From Bacteroidales bacterium (GTDB lineage: Bacteria > Bacteroidota > Bacteroidia > Bacteroidales > UBA932), in contig JAFSOA010000006.1 of the NCBI GenBank assembly GCA_017447265.1, forward strand, positions 62,001-126,000: a stretch of DNA of 64,000 bases, read 5' to 3'. The notes below the pieces were generated by a model, which did no database searches, had not been told where the DNA came from, and saw only the letters and a program-made list of their open reading frames with translations. A program made the position numbers and the translations under genes. This document shows, in pieces, positions 34,598 through 43,670 of the stretch (position 1 is its first letter; each line of letters opens with the position of its first letter).

Positions 34598-35779
34598 ATG
34601 AAAATTCTGTTTGTCATCAATAACCTGTATATCCGCGGAAACGGCCTTTCCGCCTCGGCGCGAAGGACCATCCATGAACTGAAGTCCGCCGGCGAGGATG
34701 TCCGCGTCATGACCGGGTGCAATCCGGACAATCCGGGCCAGCACCCCGACTTTCCCCTGAAGGAATTCAAGTTCCCGATCTTCCAGCCCATCATCGAAGC
34801 CAATGGCTTCTCCTATGCCAACGGCGATCCCAAACGCATCGAAGAGGCCGTCCGCTGGGCCGACGTGGTCCACCTGGAAGAGAATTTCGTGCTGCAGTAC
34901 AAGACGATACGCATTGCAAAACGGCTGGGCAAACCCCTGACTGCGTCGTTCCATCTGTTCCCGGAAAACATCTTGAACAACCTGGGCATCACGCGCTGGA
35001 AATGGCCGGCAGAAACCCTGCTGCATCTCTGGCAGAAACATATCTACAGTGCCTGCTCCCACATCCACTGCCCTACGGAAAAAGTACGTCAGCGTCTGCA
35101 GGAAAACCACTACACTGCCGAACTGCGCGTCATCTCCAACGGCCTGATTCCCGAGACCTGTCTCCGGCCAGCCGATCCCCCGCAGAACTATCTGGATCCC
35201 GAGCGCCCGCTGGAAGTCATCTGCATCGGACGCCTGGCCAACGAAAAAGACCAGATCACGCTGCTCCGGGCCATGCGCCACTCCCACTTCGCCCGCCGCA
35301 TCCACCTGGTTTTCGCCGGAAACGGCCCTCTGGCCAACAGGCTCAAGAAGAAAGCCCGTCAACTGTACCGCGAAGGCATCCTCAGCTACGAGCCCTCCTT
35401 CGTCTTCCTGAACCACGATGAACTGTGCCGGCTCGCCGCCAAGGCCGACCTGACCGTTCACTGCGCATACATCGAGATCGAAGGCCTCTCCATTCTCGAG
35501 GCCATCCAGCAAGGCGCCGTGCCGGTCATCGCCGACGGGCCCTACACCGGATCCGCCCAGTTTTCGCTGAGCGAGCGCAGCCTCTTCCCCATTCACGACG
35601 CCGGAGCGCTGGCCGAACGCATCGACGACTGGCTTTCGCACCCCGAAGAGCGCTGGGAAGAAGGCAAGCGCTACGCCGCCTCCGTCAAACCCTACAACAT
35701 CGCCAACTCCGTCAATCAGATGATTGCCATGTTCCGCGATGCCCTGAACCGTCAAAACCATGTGGAAGAAACCGCATAA
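34598..35779 (+). CDS. GT4-family glycosyltransferase
   Basis: 393 residues with the GT-B fold: an N-terminal half beginning MKILFVINNLYIRGNGLSASARR, and a C-terminal donor-binding half with EVICIGRLANEKDQITLLRAM and the EGLSILEAIQQGAVPVIAD motif, where the Glu pair binds the nucleotide-sugar. The acceptor is unknown; a cell-surface glycan is the usual product. No other glycan genes lie next to it. It overlaps the next gene by 20 bases. Confidence 0.92.
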   Translation: MKILFVINNLYIRGNGLSASARRTIHELKSAGEDVRVMTGCNPDNPGQHPDFPLKEFKFPIFQPIIEANGFSYANGDPKRIEEAVRWADVVHLEENFVLQYKTIRIAKRLGKPLTASFHLFPENILNNLGITRWKWPAETLLHLWQKHIYSACSHIHCPTEKVRQRLQENHYTAELRVISNGLIPETCLRPADPPQNYLDPERPLEVICIGRLANEKDQITLLRAMRHSHFARRIHLVFAGNGPLANRLKKKARQLYREGILSYEPSFVFLNHDELCRLAAKADLTVHCAYIEIEGLSILEAIQQGAVPVIADGPYTGSAQFSLSERSLFPIHDAGALAERIDDWLSHPEERWEEGKRYAASVKPYNIANSVNQMIAMFRDALNRQNHVEETA

Positions 35780-36215
35780 CTGGCTGATCGCCGCCGCCGC
35801 CCTGCTCGTCATCGTCCTGCTCGGGATGGATGTCTGCCACGCCTTCAATCCGGAAACCGGCATCAGTTACGCCGTCCGCTTCAAGGACCGGCTCATCTAC
35901 ATTATCTTCATCGTGCTGTCGTTCATCCTTTCCGACGTGACGCTGGTCTCAGCCAGACAGCCTTTCTACCAGGTGTTTCTGTCCATTACCAACGCCATTG
36001 TACTGCTGGGCTTCCAGGGCTGGATCTTCGTGGATTTCTTCACCACGAAACTGCCGTCCGGCCTGAAGATGTCGACGGTCTACTCCCTGTCCGTCGGCAG
36101 CATCTTCCCGCTGCTGGCCATCATCCTGCTGGTGATTGCCGTCCGCATGGCCGCCAACGAGGGCACAGCCCAGCGCATCGCGCGGGCTTTCGAGCAAAAA
36201 ACAGGAAAGAAATAA
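35760..36215 (+). CDS. Four-helix membrane protein (DUF4293-like)
   Basis: 151 residues with four hydrophobic helices (about 8-26, 44-60, 72-90 and 104-126) and a basic C-terminal helix (AANEGTAQRIARAFEQKTGKK). The length, four-helix layout and the end FPLLAIILLVIAVRMAAN resemble DUF4293 of Bacteroidota, but this is a judgement by eye. It is coupled to the glycosyltransferase gene by a 20-base overlap and converges with the transporter gene. Confidence 0.6.
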   Translation: MWKKPHNWLIAAAALLVIVLLGMDVCHAFNPETGISYAVRFKDRLIYIIFIVLSFILSDVTLVSARQPFYQVFLSITNAIVLLGFQGWIFVDFFTTKLPSGLKMSTVYSLSVGSIFPLLAIILLVIAVRMAANEGTAQRIARAFEQKTGKK

Positions 36216-36219
36216 GCGC

Positions 36220-37116
36220 TTAACTCGCCAGTACCAGGATCACCATGCTGACCAGCAGGATCAGCAGGGCCAGTCCTTTCGACCGGAGGTTCTTCTCCTT
36301 GAAGAAGAGGGCTCCGCAGATGAAGGTGATGATCACCGAACTGCGGCGCAGGATCGAGACCACCGACAGCATGGCGCCTTCGCCGCTCAGCGACAGGAAG
36401 TACAGGAAATCCGACCAGGTGATGAAGAGCGCGATGACGAGGATGAGCCAGTCGTGTTTGTAGGGCTTGTAGTACGGGCTTCCGGAATGTTTCACGGCCA
36501 GCAGGGTGATTGCCAGGATCAGCGTAATGTAGAAATTGCACCAGCCCTGGACGAACATGGGCTGCATCGAGGCCATCAGGTGCTTGTCGAGCAGGGCGCT
36601 CGCCACGCCCGAGACCACCGACACCCACATGCAGATGACCCAGCGGTTGCGCACGAAGTCGAAACCTTCCCGCCGGCTCGTATGACCCAGCAGCCAGAGG
36701 GCCACGAAGGCGACGAGGACGGCCACCCACTGCCAGAGATTCAGTCTTTCGCCGAAAATGAGGATGGAGCCCAGCAACACGAACACCGGCCGGGAGGTCT
36801 TGATGGTGCCGGCCGTCGTGATGGGCAGGTGCTTAAGGCCCATCAGGCCCGTGACCCAGGAGATGGTTACGACAAAAGCTTTGAGGATGACCAGCAGATG
36901 GTCGCGCAGCGTGCCCGGCGACGCATTGAACGAGGTATTTTCCAGCCAATGCCAGCCAAAAGCGGACGTCAGCACAAAGGGACTCAGGATCAGCGTGGAA
37001 AGTGCGGTTACATAGAGAAGGATATGCAGCACGTCGTTGCGTGTCGACGCCTGTTTCTTGAAAACGTCATAGATGCCCAGCAGGATGGCAGATCCGATGG
37101 CAGCCCAAAGCCACAT
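36220..37116 (-). CDS. EamA/DMT-family transporter
   Basis: 298 residues and about ten hydrophobic helices in two EamA halves. The segment GLMGLKHLPITTAGTIKTSRPVFVLLGSILIFGERLNLWQWVAVLVAF is the typical end of the first half, and SVVSILRRSSVIITFICGALFFKEKNL of the second. The family exports metabolites or amino acids; substrate is unknown. It is 4 bases before the end of the next leftward gene, so it is probably cotranscribed with the TPR gene. Confidence 0.9.
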   Translation of the reverse strand: MWLWAAIGSAILLGIYDVFKKQASTRNDVLHILLYVTALSTLILSPFVLTSAFGWHWLENTSFNASPGTLRDHLLVILKAFVVTISWVTGLMGLKHLPITTAGTIKTSRPVFVLLGSILIFGERLNLWQWVAVLVAFVALWLLGHTSRREGFDFVRNRWVICMWVSVVSGVASALLDKHLMASMQPMFVQGWCNFYITLILAITLLAVKHSGSPYYKPYKHDWLILVIALFITWSDFLYFLSLSGEGAMLSVVSILRRSSVIITFICGALFFKEKNLRSKGLALLILLVSMVILVLAS

Positions 37117-37119
37117 GGT

Positions 37120-39114
37120 TTACAGTTCTTCTTCGGTTTTACAATATTTCTTGATGACGCTGTAAGCGTCCTGGATGCCCAGTTCTCCCGCCGTACTCAG
37201 GTCGATGCATCCTTTTTCCTTGTCTTTCAGATAGATCAGCACGAGCCCCCGGTTGTAGAAGGCTTCGCCGATGTAAGGATAAAGATCGATGGCGCGGGTG
37301 TACTGCACGATGGCCTCGGGAAGGTCGTTCGACAGGCAGTACAGGTTGCCGAGATTATAGTAGGTGTACGGAAATCCGGGATTGAGCGTGGTTGCCTTCA
37401 CCATGTCGTGGATGGCCGGCGTGTAGTCGTAGCTGCGAGTCACCTGGTCCTGCACGCGGGTCTTGACGGTCTTGGCATTGTCGAGGGTGAGCACCTGCAC
37501 GTTGTTCTCCATCGAGGAGATGAAATCGATCATCTCGGCTTGCAGGGCGCCCCGGTTGATGTAGTAGAAGAAGGTCTCGGGCGACTTCTCGATGGCCTCG
37601 TCGTAGCAGACCAGCGCGGTGTTGAACTGGTTGTTCTCCGCTTCCACCAGCGCGCGGGCGAAGAGGTTGTCGCTGCTGCGGTCCGTACGGAGCCGGCGCG
37701 TCACATCCTCCCGGACCCGGGCGGCGTCGCGGACGTGGGTCCGGCCGTCAGCGGCGAACTTCACGGCCAGCGGGCTCTGGGCGATATATGTGTCGAGGAC
37801 CTCGTCTTCGAACTTGTGAGCGATGGATGAGAATCCGCTCACCGTATCGGCGGGCTGCACCTTGTAGAGCGGCTTGAGGCGGATGTCCACGTCGCGGTAC
37901 TGGAGCAGTTCATTGTCGAAATCCTTCTTGGCGAACTCCGCGTCGAGGGCCAGCAGTCGGTCGTACTTGCGGGTGGTGTCGGCGAAGGCAGCCTTGCCCG
38001 TGGAATCGGCCGTCAGGGCCTGGTATTCCCGCACCTTCTTCTGGGCGATGTCGTAGTCCTGCTTGGCGGAGGTGTACTGGCCGAGCTGGCTCTTGGCATA
38101 CGAGCGGTTCATGTAGGCCTTCGCAAAGTCGGGATAGAGGTTGATGGCCTGCGAATAATCGTCCATGGCGTCGCGGTAGCGGCCCAGTTCCATGAAGACA
38201 GCCGCCCGGTTGAAGTAAGCCAGCACGTTGTTGGGGTTGATGTTGATCACCCGGTCGTAGTCGTCAAGCGCGGCCCGGTAGTCCCCCACCTGCGAATAGA
38301 TCAGGGCCCGGTTGTAGAGCGTCAGGGCATTGCCCGGCTCCTCCTCCAGCACCCGGTTGAGATCGTCCAGCGCGCCGGCGATGTCCTTGCGGTCGTATTT
38401 GAGGATGGCGCGGTTGAAAAAGGCGAAGGTGTTGGTGCTGTCGATGCGGAGGGCCGTGTCGAGGTCTTCAATGGCGTCGCCGGTACGGTCCTGCATGGCA
38501 TACACGCGGGAGCGCCGCACATAGCCTTCGGGGTCGTAACGGTTGAGCGAGATGGCCTTGTTGTAGTCTTCCAGGGCACGGACGGTGTCTTTCAGGTAGA
38601 GGTAGCAGGCGCCGCGGTTCAGATAGGCGTTGGCCTCGCGGGGCGACTTGCGGATGAAGGTGTTGAAGTCCTGCACCGCCTTCTCGAACTGCTGCGAAAG
38701 GAAATAGGTCACGCCGCGGCTGAAATACAGGTCGGTGTAGCTCGGGCGCAGGTCCACGGCTTCCTCGAGATCCTTGAGGGCCAGGTCGTACTTGCCGATG
38801 CGGCTCAGCGCGATGGCCCGGTAGTGGTAGGCCGGCGTATAGATGGGATTGAAGTGCAGGGTACGGTCGAAATCGCGCTGGGCGCCCACGAAGTCACCGA
38901 GGTTGTACTTGGCGATGCCGCGGAAGAAATAGGCTTCATACACGGTGCTGTCGAGGCGCGAAAGCACGTTGAAGCGCTCGATGGCCTGGGCGTATTTGCC
39001 GTCAATGAGCAACTGGCGGCCGCTGTAATAGAAGTGGTCGAGATCGTATTGCGCCCATGCCGCGGTCACGGAGAGCCACAGGAGCGCAAGAAATGCGGTG
39101 ACGCGTTTGAACAT
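37120..39114 (-). CDS. Exported TPR-repeat protein
   Basis: 664 residues from the ATG at 39114, which gives a clean signal peptide (MFKRVTAFLALLWLSVTAAWAQ). At least nine TPR units are readable through residues ~30-340 (for example IAKYNLGDFVGAQRDFDRTLHFNP and FNRAAVFMELGRYRDAMDDYSQAINLYPDFA), then a linker with a long helical region and three more TPR units at the C-terminus. It should act as a periplasmic scaffold; partners are unknown. A longer start ten codons upstream would overlap the divergent promoter. Confidence 0.85.
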   Translation of the reverse strand: MFKRVTAFLALLWLSVTAAWAQYDLDHFYYSGRQLLIDGKYAQAIERFNVLSRLDSTVYEAYFFRGIAKYNLGDFVGAQRDFDRTLHFNPIYTPAYHYRAIALSRIGKYDLALKDLEEAVDLRPSYTDLYFSRGVTYFLSQQFEKAVQDFNTFIRKSPREANAYLNRGACYLYLKDTVRALEDYNKAISLNRYDPEGYVRRSRVYAMQDRTGDAIEDLDTALRIDSTNTFAFFNRAILKYDRKDIAGALDDLNRVLEEEPGNALTLYNRALIYSQVGDYRAALDDYDRVININPNNVLAYFNRAAVFMELGRYRDAMDDYSQAINLYPDFAKAYMNRSYAKSQLGQYTSAKQDYDIAQKKVREYQALTADSTGKAAFADTTRKYDRLLALDAEFAKKDFDNELLQYRDVDIRLKPLYKVQPADTVSGFSSIAHKFEDEVLDTYIAQSPLAVKFAADGRTHVRDAARVREDVTRRLRTDRSSDNLFARALVEAENNQFNTALVCYDEAIEKSPETFFYYINRGALQAEMIDFISSMENNVQVLTLDNAKTVKTRVQDQVTRSYDYTPAIHDMVKATTLNPGFPYTYYNLGNLYCLSNDLPEAIVQYTRAIDLYPYIGEAFYNRGLVLIYLKDKEKGCIDLSTAGELGIQDAYSVIKKYCKTEEEL

Positions 39115-39136
39115 CTTTGCAAAAGTACTATTTTTG
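39106..39136 (+). promoter_or_regulatory. Promoter of the M28 peptidase gene
   Basis: TTTG (39106-39109), 19 bases, TATTTTTG (39129-39136), then 18 bases to the ATG. Exact consensus. It overlaps the start of the divergent TPR gene. Confidence 0.7.
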
Positions 39137-39154
39137 CATGTCATTTGAAACTAA

Positions 39155-40117
39155 ATGAGAAAAAGTTGTGCCATTCTGCTCCTTGCGGGTCTCTTTCTGT
39201 GCTTTCCGGGCCGGAACGGGGCCTGGGCGCAGAGCCTCCGGCCCTATGAGAACCTGGTTTCGGCGGAAGAGCAGCGCCGGATTCTCACACACCTGGCAGA
39301 CGAAATGACCGAGGGCCGGGCTTCGGGCACTCATGGCAAGCAACTGGCTGAGCACTACCTCATCGAACAGTTCCGTTCGCTGGGGCTCAAGCCCGTCGAC
39401 TGGGCTTACACCCAGAGTTTCCGCTACGAAGATTCCATCGCCGTCCGCAATGTGGTGGGGTTGCTCCCCGCCGCGACACCCACGGACGAATATCTGGTCA
39501 TCGGGGCGCACTACGATCATCTGGGCCGGCTGGGGCACACTGTCTACCCGGGTGCGGACGACAATGCGTCGGGCGTGACCGCGCTGCTGTCCCTCGCCCG
39601 CATGTTCTGCGCGATGAAGGCCGACGGGAACGGTCCGCGCAAGAACCTGTTGTTCGTGGCGTTCGACGGCAAGGAGCTGGACATGGCCGGCAGCCGATGG
39701 TTCGTGAAGCATCTGCCGGTGCCGCAGGAAAAGATCAAGGCGATGATCAACCTGGACATGCTGGGCACCGATCTAGTGCCGCCGGGGCACAATCCGGAAT
39801 ATCTGTTCGCAATCGGCGAAAGCACGCTGCCGGAGACCTATCAGGGTTATCTTTCCTACCTCTGCCACCGGGCGGCGTACAAGCTCGACCTGGACCTGAC
39901 GTTCTACGGGAGCCGCGATTTCTATCGCATGATGTACGAGACATCCGACCAGCATCCGTTTGCGCGCGCGGGCATCCCGGCGGTGCTCTTTACCTCGGCC
40001 TTCCACCAGCACACGCTCAAGCGCAGCGACACGCCAGCCATCATCAACTATCCCCTGCTGCGCAAACGCACCCTCATCATCTTCAATTTCATCAACCGCC
40101 TCTGCGCGGATAACTGA
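39155..40117 (+). CDS. M28-family metallopeptidase (secreted aminopeptidase-like)
   Basis: 320 residues with a signal peptide (MRKSCAILLLAGLFLCFPGRNGAWAQ). M28 metal ligands are visible: His in GAHYDHLG, the bridging Asp in GADDNASG, Glu in FDGKELDMAGS, Asp in NLDMLGTD and a late His in SAFHQHT. In well-studied M28 enzymes the block is EE, the first Glu being the general base and the second a ligand; here the pair is Lys-Glu. So zinc binding looks possible but the general base is not obvious. The enzyme may use another residue or be non-canonical. Confidence 0.88.
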   Translation: MRKSCAILLLAGLFLCFPGRNGAWAQSLRPYENLVSAEEQRRILTHLADEMTEGRASGTHGKQLAEHYLIEQFRSLGLKPVDWAYTQSFRYEDSIAVRNVVGLLPAATPTDEYLVIGAHYDHLGRLGHTVYPGADDNASGVTALLSLARMFCAMKADGNGPRKNLLFVAFDGKELDMAGSRWFVKHLPVPQEKIKAMINLDMLGTDLVPPGHNPEYLFAIGESTLPETYQGYLSYLCHRAAYKLDLDLTFYGSRDFYRMMYETSDQHPFARAGIPAVLFTSAFHQHTLKRSDTPAIINYPLLRKRTLIIFNFINRLCADN

Positions 40118-40179
40118 TACTGGGGCTCCCGGCCTTAGTACTTTGCTAATCGAGGGTGCGTACAGGTGCGCAGGCAATG

Positions 40180-40365
40180 TGCGTAATAATGGATGTGACG
40201 ATTTTGAGCGGCAGGAAAGAGGCAGATAAGCTGGAGTCCCGTCTCGTGACGGCGCAGGTTCTGCGACCGTTAGACGAGCAAAGCGAGACTAAAAGGGAGC
40301 AGTTCGCCGTCAAGGGACGTAATCGCAGGATGCCCCTGCCGCGAAGCATGAGGAGCAGCCATTAT
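40180..40365 (+). repeat. Dispersed structured repeat, copy D
   Basis: The most diverged copy, 13 kb from the others, in the gap between the M28 and fucosidase genes. The hairpin stem sequence differs (CGAGC-AAA-GCGAG inside TTAG...CTAA, 40270-40292) but keeps pairing with tandem G-A mismatches. The tail CATGAGGAGCAGCCA is present. The whole gap 40118-40384 is essentially this repeat. Confidence 0.75.
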
Positions 40366-40384
40366 TATGCAACAGCCGTAGCGA

Positions 40385-41827
40385 CTATTGTGAATCACAA
40401 TAAACGGTGTCGTGGTAGAGGGCAAGGCGGGTCAGGGTCGGGCAAGCCAGGGCGTCGTCGATCACCAGACGGAGGGCCGAGGTGGTGACGGTGGGCGTCA
40501 GTACGATACGTTTGTAGCCGACGGTGGTTTCGCGCGCGATCTCCAGCCAGAAGCCTTCCGGCGTCAGCATCTCGGCGTGGAAAGCCACGATACGCTGGCC
40601 CAGGGGAATGTATTCCTGAAGAAGGAGGCGGTTGAACGTGCGAGGCTCGGGAAATTCGAGCGTCAGGGAAGCCGTCGTCCGGTCATCGGGCAACGCCCAG
40701 TAGCTGTCGTAGTCGCCCGAAAGGACGTTCGCAGGAGCGAAACCCCGACCACGGGACGGGCCGGAGACGGCGGCACCGTCAGCCTGGTCGACAGCGAAGA
40801 CCGCATCCAGCGCGGCACGGAATTCCATCAGCCGGAGCGAATCGACCGCATCGATGCGGCCACGCGTGTCGGGCGGCACATTGAGCAGCAGCAGCGAATT
40901 GCGGCCGACACTCTCATAATAGATCTGCAGCAGCTCCTGCACACCTTTTACCTGCGCCGTCTCGGACGCACGCCAGAACCAGCCCGGCCGGATCGACACA
41001 TCGGTCTCGGCGGCGGCCCAGTGCGAAGCGCCCGGCGTACCGCCGTTCAGCACATCCACGGGCGGACTCCCCGCTCCCGGCTCAAAACCATCCAGCTCGA
41101 GCGTCGACCAGTTCGTGCGGCCGGCCTCTCCCCGCTCGTTGCCCACCCAGCGGCAGCCGGGGCCTACATCGCTGAAGATCACGGCCTGCGGCTGCAGGCG
41201 CTCGACCGTCGCATTGAACAACGGCCAGTCATAGACCTGCCGGCGCCCCGTGGGCCCCTCCCCGCAGGCACCGTCGAACCACTGCTCGAACACCGGACCG
41301 TAACGGCCGTCCAGCACGCTCTCCAGCGTCCGGACAAACGCCTCATTGTAGGCCGGCGAGCCATAGCGCGGATCGTTGCGGTCCCAGGGCGAGATATACA
41401 CGCCGAACCGGAGATCCTCCGCCGCACAGGCATCCGAAAGCGCACGCAGCACATCTCCCTGTCCGTCGCGCCAGGCACTCTGCGCCACGGTGTGCGCGCT
41501 CTCGGGAGACGGCCAGAGACAGAAGCCGTCGTGGTGCTTGGCCGTGAGGATCACACCCCTGAACCCGGCGGCACGGGCCGTCTCCGCCCACTGGCGGCAG
41601 TCGAGATCCGTGGGCTGGAAGATGTCTTCCGGCTCCGTCCCGTCACCCCATTCCGCTCCGGTGAACGTGTTGGGGCCGAAGTGGCAGAAAAGATTCATCT
41701 CCATCTGCTGCCAGGCCACTTGCTGCGGCGTCGGGCACGCACCGAACGGCACCGGCGGACGCACCGTGCAGGCGGAGGCGGTCAACAGGATCATCAACAG
41801 GGAAAGGAGGATATGGGGGTATTTCAT
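40385..41827 (-). CDS. GH29 alpha-L-fucosidase lipoprotein
   Basis: 480 residues with a lipobox signal peptide (LLTASAC). The GH29 barrel shows WAETARAAGFRGVILTAKHHDGFCLWPS and the nucleophile Asp185 in EQWFDGACGEG. The C-terminal ~130 residues are a beta-sandwich similar to F5/8-type carbohydrate-binding modules (GFAPANVLSGDYDSYWALPDD). It removes terminal fucose from host or plant glycans. Together with the GH43 enzyme it fits a glycan-foraging gut anaerobe. It is divergent from the nucleoside phosphorylase gene. Confidence 0.92.
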   Translation of the reverse strand: MKYPHILLSLLMILLTASACTVRPPVPFGACPTPQQVAWQQMEMNLFCHFGPNTFTGAEWGDGTEPEDIFQPTDLDCRQWAETARAAGFRGVILTAKHHDGFCLWPSPESAHTVAQSAWRDGQGDVLRALSDACAAEDLRFGVYISPWDRNDPRYGSPAYNEAFVRTLESVLDGRYGPVFEQWFDGACGEGPTGRRQVYDWPLFNATVERLQPQAVIFSDVGPGCRWVGNERGEAGRTNWSTLELDGFEPGAGSPPVDVLNGGTPGASHWAAAETDVSIRPGWFWRASETAQVKGVQELLQIYYESVGRNSLLLLNVPPDTRGRIDAVDSLRLMEFRAALDAVFAVDQADGAAVSGPSRGRGFAPANVLSGDYDSYWALPDDRTTASLTLEFPEPRTFNRLLLQEYIPLGQRIVAFHAEMLTPEGFWLEIARETTVGYKRIVLTPTVTTSALRLVIDDALACPTLTRLALYHDTVYCDSQ

Positions 41828-41868
41828 GACACGTGGGTTTGACCTTGTGAAATTACAAAAAAAGTTCG

Positions 41869-41876
41869 TATATTTG
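41869..41876 (+). promoter_or_regulatory. -7 element of the nucleoside phosphorylase gene
   Basis: TATATTTG, 16 bases before the ATG at 41893, with a TTG 21 bases upstream (41845-41847). Confidence 0.5.
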
Positions 41877-41892
41877 TTTTTTAAGCGTATCC

Positions 41893-42777
41893 ATGCTCAT
41901 GAACAATCAACCCATACCCAGTTCTGAACTCATCATCAACGACGATGGTTCCGTATTCCATCTCCATATCGCCCCCGAAGACCTCGCCGACAACATCATT
42001 ATGATGGGTGACCCCACGCGCGTGCACGCGCTGGCATCGCACTTCGACACGATCGAGCTCACCAAGCAGTCGCGGGAGTTCATCACGATCACAGGTACTT
42101 ACAATGGGAAGCGTGTCACCGCTCTCTCCCACGGCATCGGCACCGACAACATCGACATCGTGATGACCGAGCTCGACGCGCTGGCCAACATCGACTTCAA
42201 GACCCGCATGCCCAAACCCGAACACAAGACCCTGAATATCCTGCGTATCGGTACCTGCGGCGCGTCTCAGCCCTACATTCCCCTCGGCAGCTACATCCTG
42301 AGCCACATCTCCATCGGTTTCGACGGCGTGCTGAACTGGTACAAAGACGGTGAGAAAATTTTCCTCAAAGATTTCGAAGAAGCCTTCGTCAAGCATATGG
42401 ATTGGCCGGAACGCTTTGCAAAACCCTATTTCGTCCGTGCCAACCAGGAACTCATCGACGAGTTCAGCCCTTTCACGATTAAAGGAATGACTGTCTCCGC
42501 CCCCGGTTTCTACGGACCGCAGGGCCGTTCCGTCCGCCTGGAGCTGACCATCCCCGACCTCATTGAGAAACTGGAAAGCTTCGAATATGAAGGATACCGC
42601 GTGACCAACATCGAAATGGAGAGTTCCTGCCTCGCAGGCCTCGCCGCCCTCCTCGGCCACAAGGCCGCCACCGTCTGCCTGGCCATCGCCAACCGCCACA
42701 TCAAGGAGAGCAATCCGAACTATAAACCCCTGATGGACAGACTGCTTCTGCTATCACTTGATGCCATTACCTCCTAA
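41893..42777 (+). CDS. udp: Nucleoside phosphorylase (uridine phosphorylase type)
   Basis: 294 residues of the NP-I family. MMGDPTRVHALASHFD binds phosphate; GKRVTALSHGIGTDNIDIVMTELDAL, ILRIGTCGASQ and TNIEMESSCLAGLAALLG are the family blocks, the last with the Glu-Met-Glu motif that binds ribose. It splits (deoxy)uridine or a related nucleoside for salvage. The base preference cannot be read with certainty. A second ATG two codons in is also possible. The next gene follows by one base. Confidence 0.85.
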   Translation: MLMNNQPIPSSELIINDDGSVFHLHIAPEDLADNIIMMGDPTRVHALASHFDTIELTKQSREFITITGTYNGKRVTALSHGIGTDNIDIVMTELDALANIDFKTRMPKPEHKTLNILRIGTCGASQPYIPLGSYILSHISIGFDGVLNWYKDGEKIFLKDFEEAFVKHMDWPERFAKPYFVRANQELIDEFSPFTIKGMTVSAPGFYGPQGRSVRLELTIPDLIEKLESFEYEGYRVTNIEMESSCLAGLAALLGHKAATVCLAIANRHIKESNPNYKPLMDRLLLLSLDAITS

Positions 42778-42778
42778 G

Positions 42779-43657
42779 ATGCCCGTCGATCCGGAAATAC
42801 TGGAACCGTTGGTCGCCCTGTTTGACGACCGGGACAACGTGGTGACCGACCTGGTGGACCAGCGGCTCGCCTCGTTAGGCACGGAAGTGGTGCGTTCACT
42901 CCACAACCGCGCGGAGCGGGAGTCCGATCCCGTGCAGAAAGCTGCCATCGTCGAGCGCGCCCGCCGGCTCAACGCCACGTTCCGGCTCGATGAGTTCCAG
43001 GATTTCATCAACCGCTCCCCGGCCCCCCTCTCCCTCTTCGAGGGCGGCTGGTTCATCAGTTCCCTCTTCGACTGGACCCTGAGCAGAGAGCGTTATGAAG
43101 CCCTCTTCTACGCCTGCCTGGAGGCCTACCAGGTGGAACATTCCGACATGCGGACCGGCGTGGAGAACATCCGCATCCTGAACCACGTGTTCTACCGGCG
43201 TCTCAAGTTCACGCTTTACGACGTCCAGCTCAAGGACCCGCAACACGCCTTCCTGAGCGACGCCCTGCACAGCCGCGAAGGCAATCCCTTCGTGTTGGCC
43301 TACATCTATCTGGCCATCTGCCAGTCCGCCGGCCTCTCCGTGGAGTTGCTCTGCTTCCCGGGCGGCTTCGTGCCCGCCTATGTGGAGAACGGCAGGATCC
43401 TCTTCTACATCAATATCTACCGGGGCGGCGAGCTCTTCCCGCAGGACCGCCTGGAAGGCTTCCTCAAAGCCACGGGCCTGCAGATCGACCACAGCGCGTT
43501 CCGCCGGCGCGACGAATCGTCCATGCTCACCCTGTACCTGGAGTCCCTGCTCTACATCCACGCCGGGCTGAAGGACGAAAAAAAGAGCGCGCTCATCGAG
43601 CGTGCCCTTGACATGCTGGGACCGGAACGTTTCCTGGCCATCGACGCCCCCGAATAG
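42779..43657 (+). CDS. Transglutaminase-like / SirB1-family protein
   Basis: 292 residues from ATG 42779 (MPVDPEILEP), one base after the phosphorylase stop. The core (ALHSREGNPFVLAYIYLAICQSAGLSVELLCFPGGFVPAYVENGRILFYINIYRGGELF) matches the Transglut_core2/SirB1 pattern in which the usual Cys is often absent; here the position is RGNP-like (SREGNPF), so catalysis is doubtful. Function of the family is unclear. It converges with psd. Confidence 0.75.
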   Translation: MPVDPEILEPLVALFDDRDNVVTDLVDQRLASLGTEVVRSLHNRAERESDPVQKAAIVERARRLNATFRLDEFQDFINRSPAPLSLFEGGWFISSLFDWTLSRERYEALFYACLEAYQVEHSDMRTGVENIRILNHVFYRRLKFTLYDVQLKDPQHAFLSDALHSREGNPFVLAYIYLAICQSAGLSVELLCFPGGFVPAYVENGRILFYINIYRGGELFPQDRLEGFLKATGLQIDHSAFRRRDESSMLTLYLESLLYIHAGLKDEKKSALIERALDMLGPERFLAIDAPE

Positions 43658-43670
43658 CGGGCGCTTCCTG

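Noticed and set aside
33791-35863. 690-codon minus-strand frame
   Set aside because: It runs antisense across the esterase and glycosyltransferase genes and matches no family.
40156-40488. Reading frame through repeat copy D
   Set aside because: Different frame from those in B and C; non-coding repeat.
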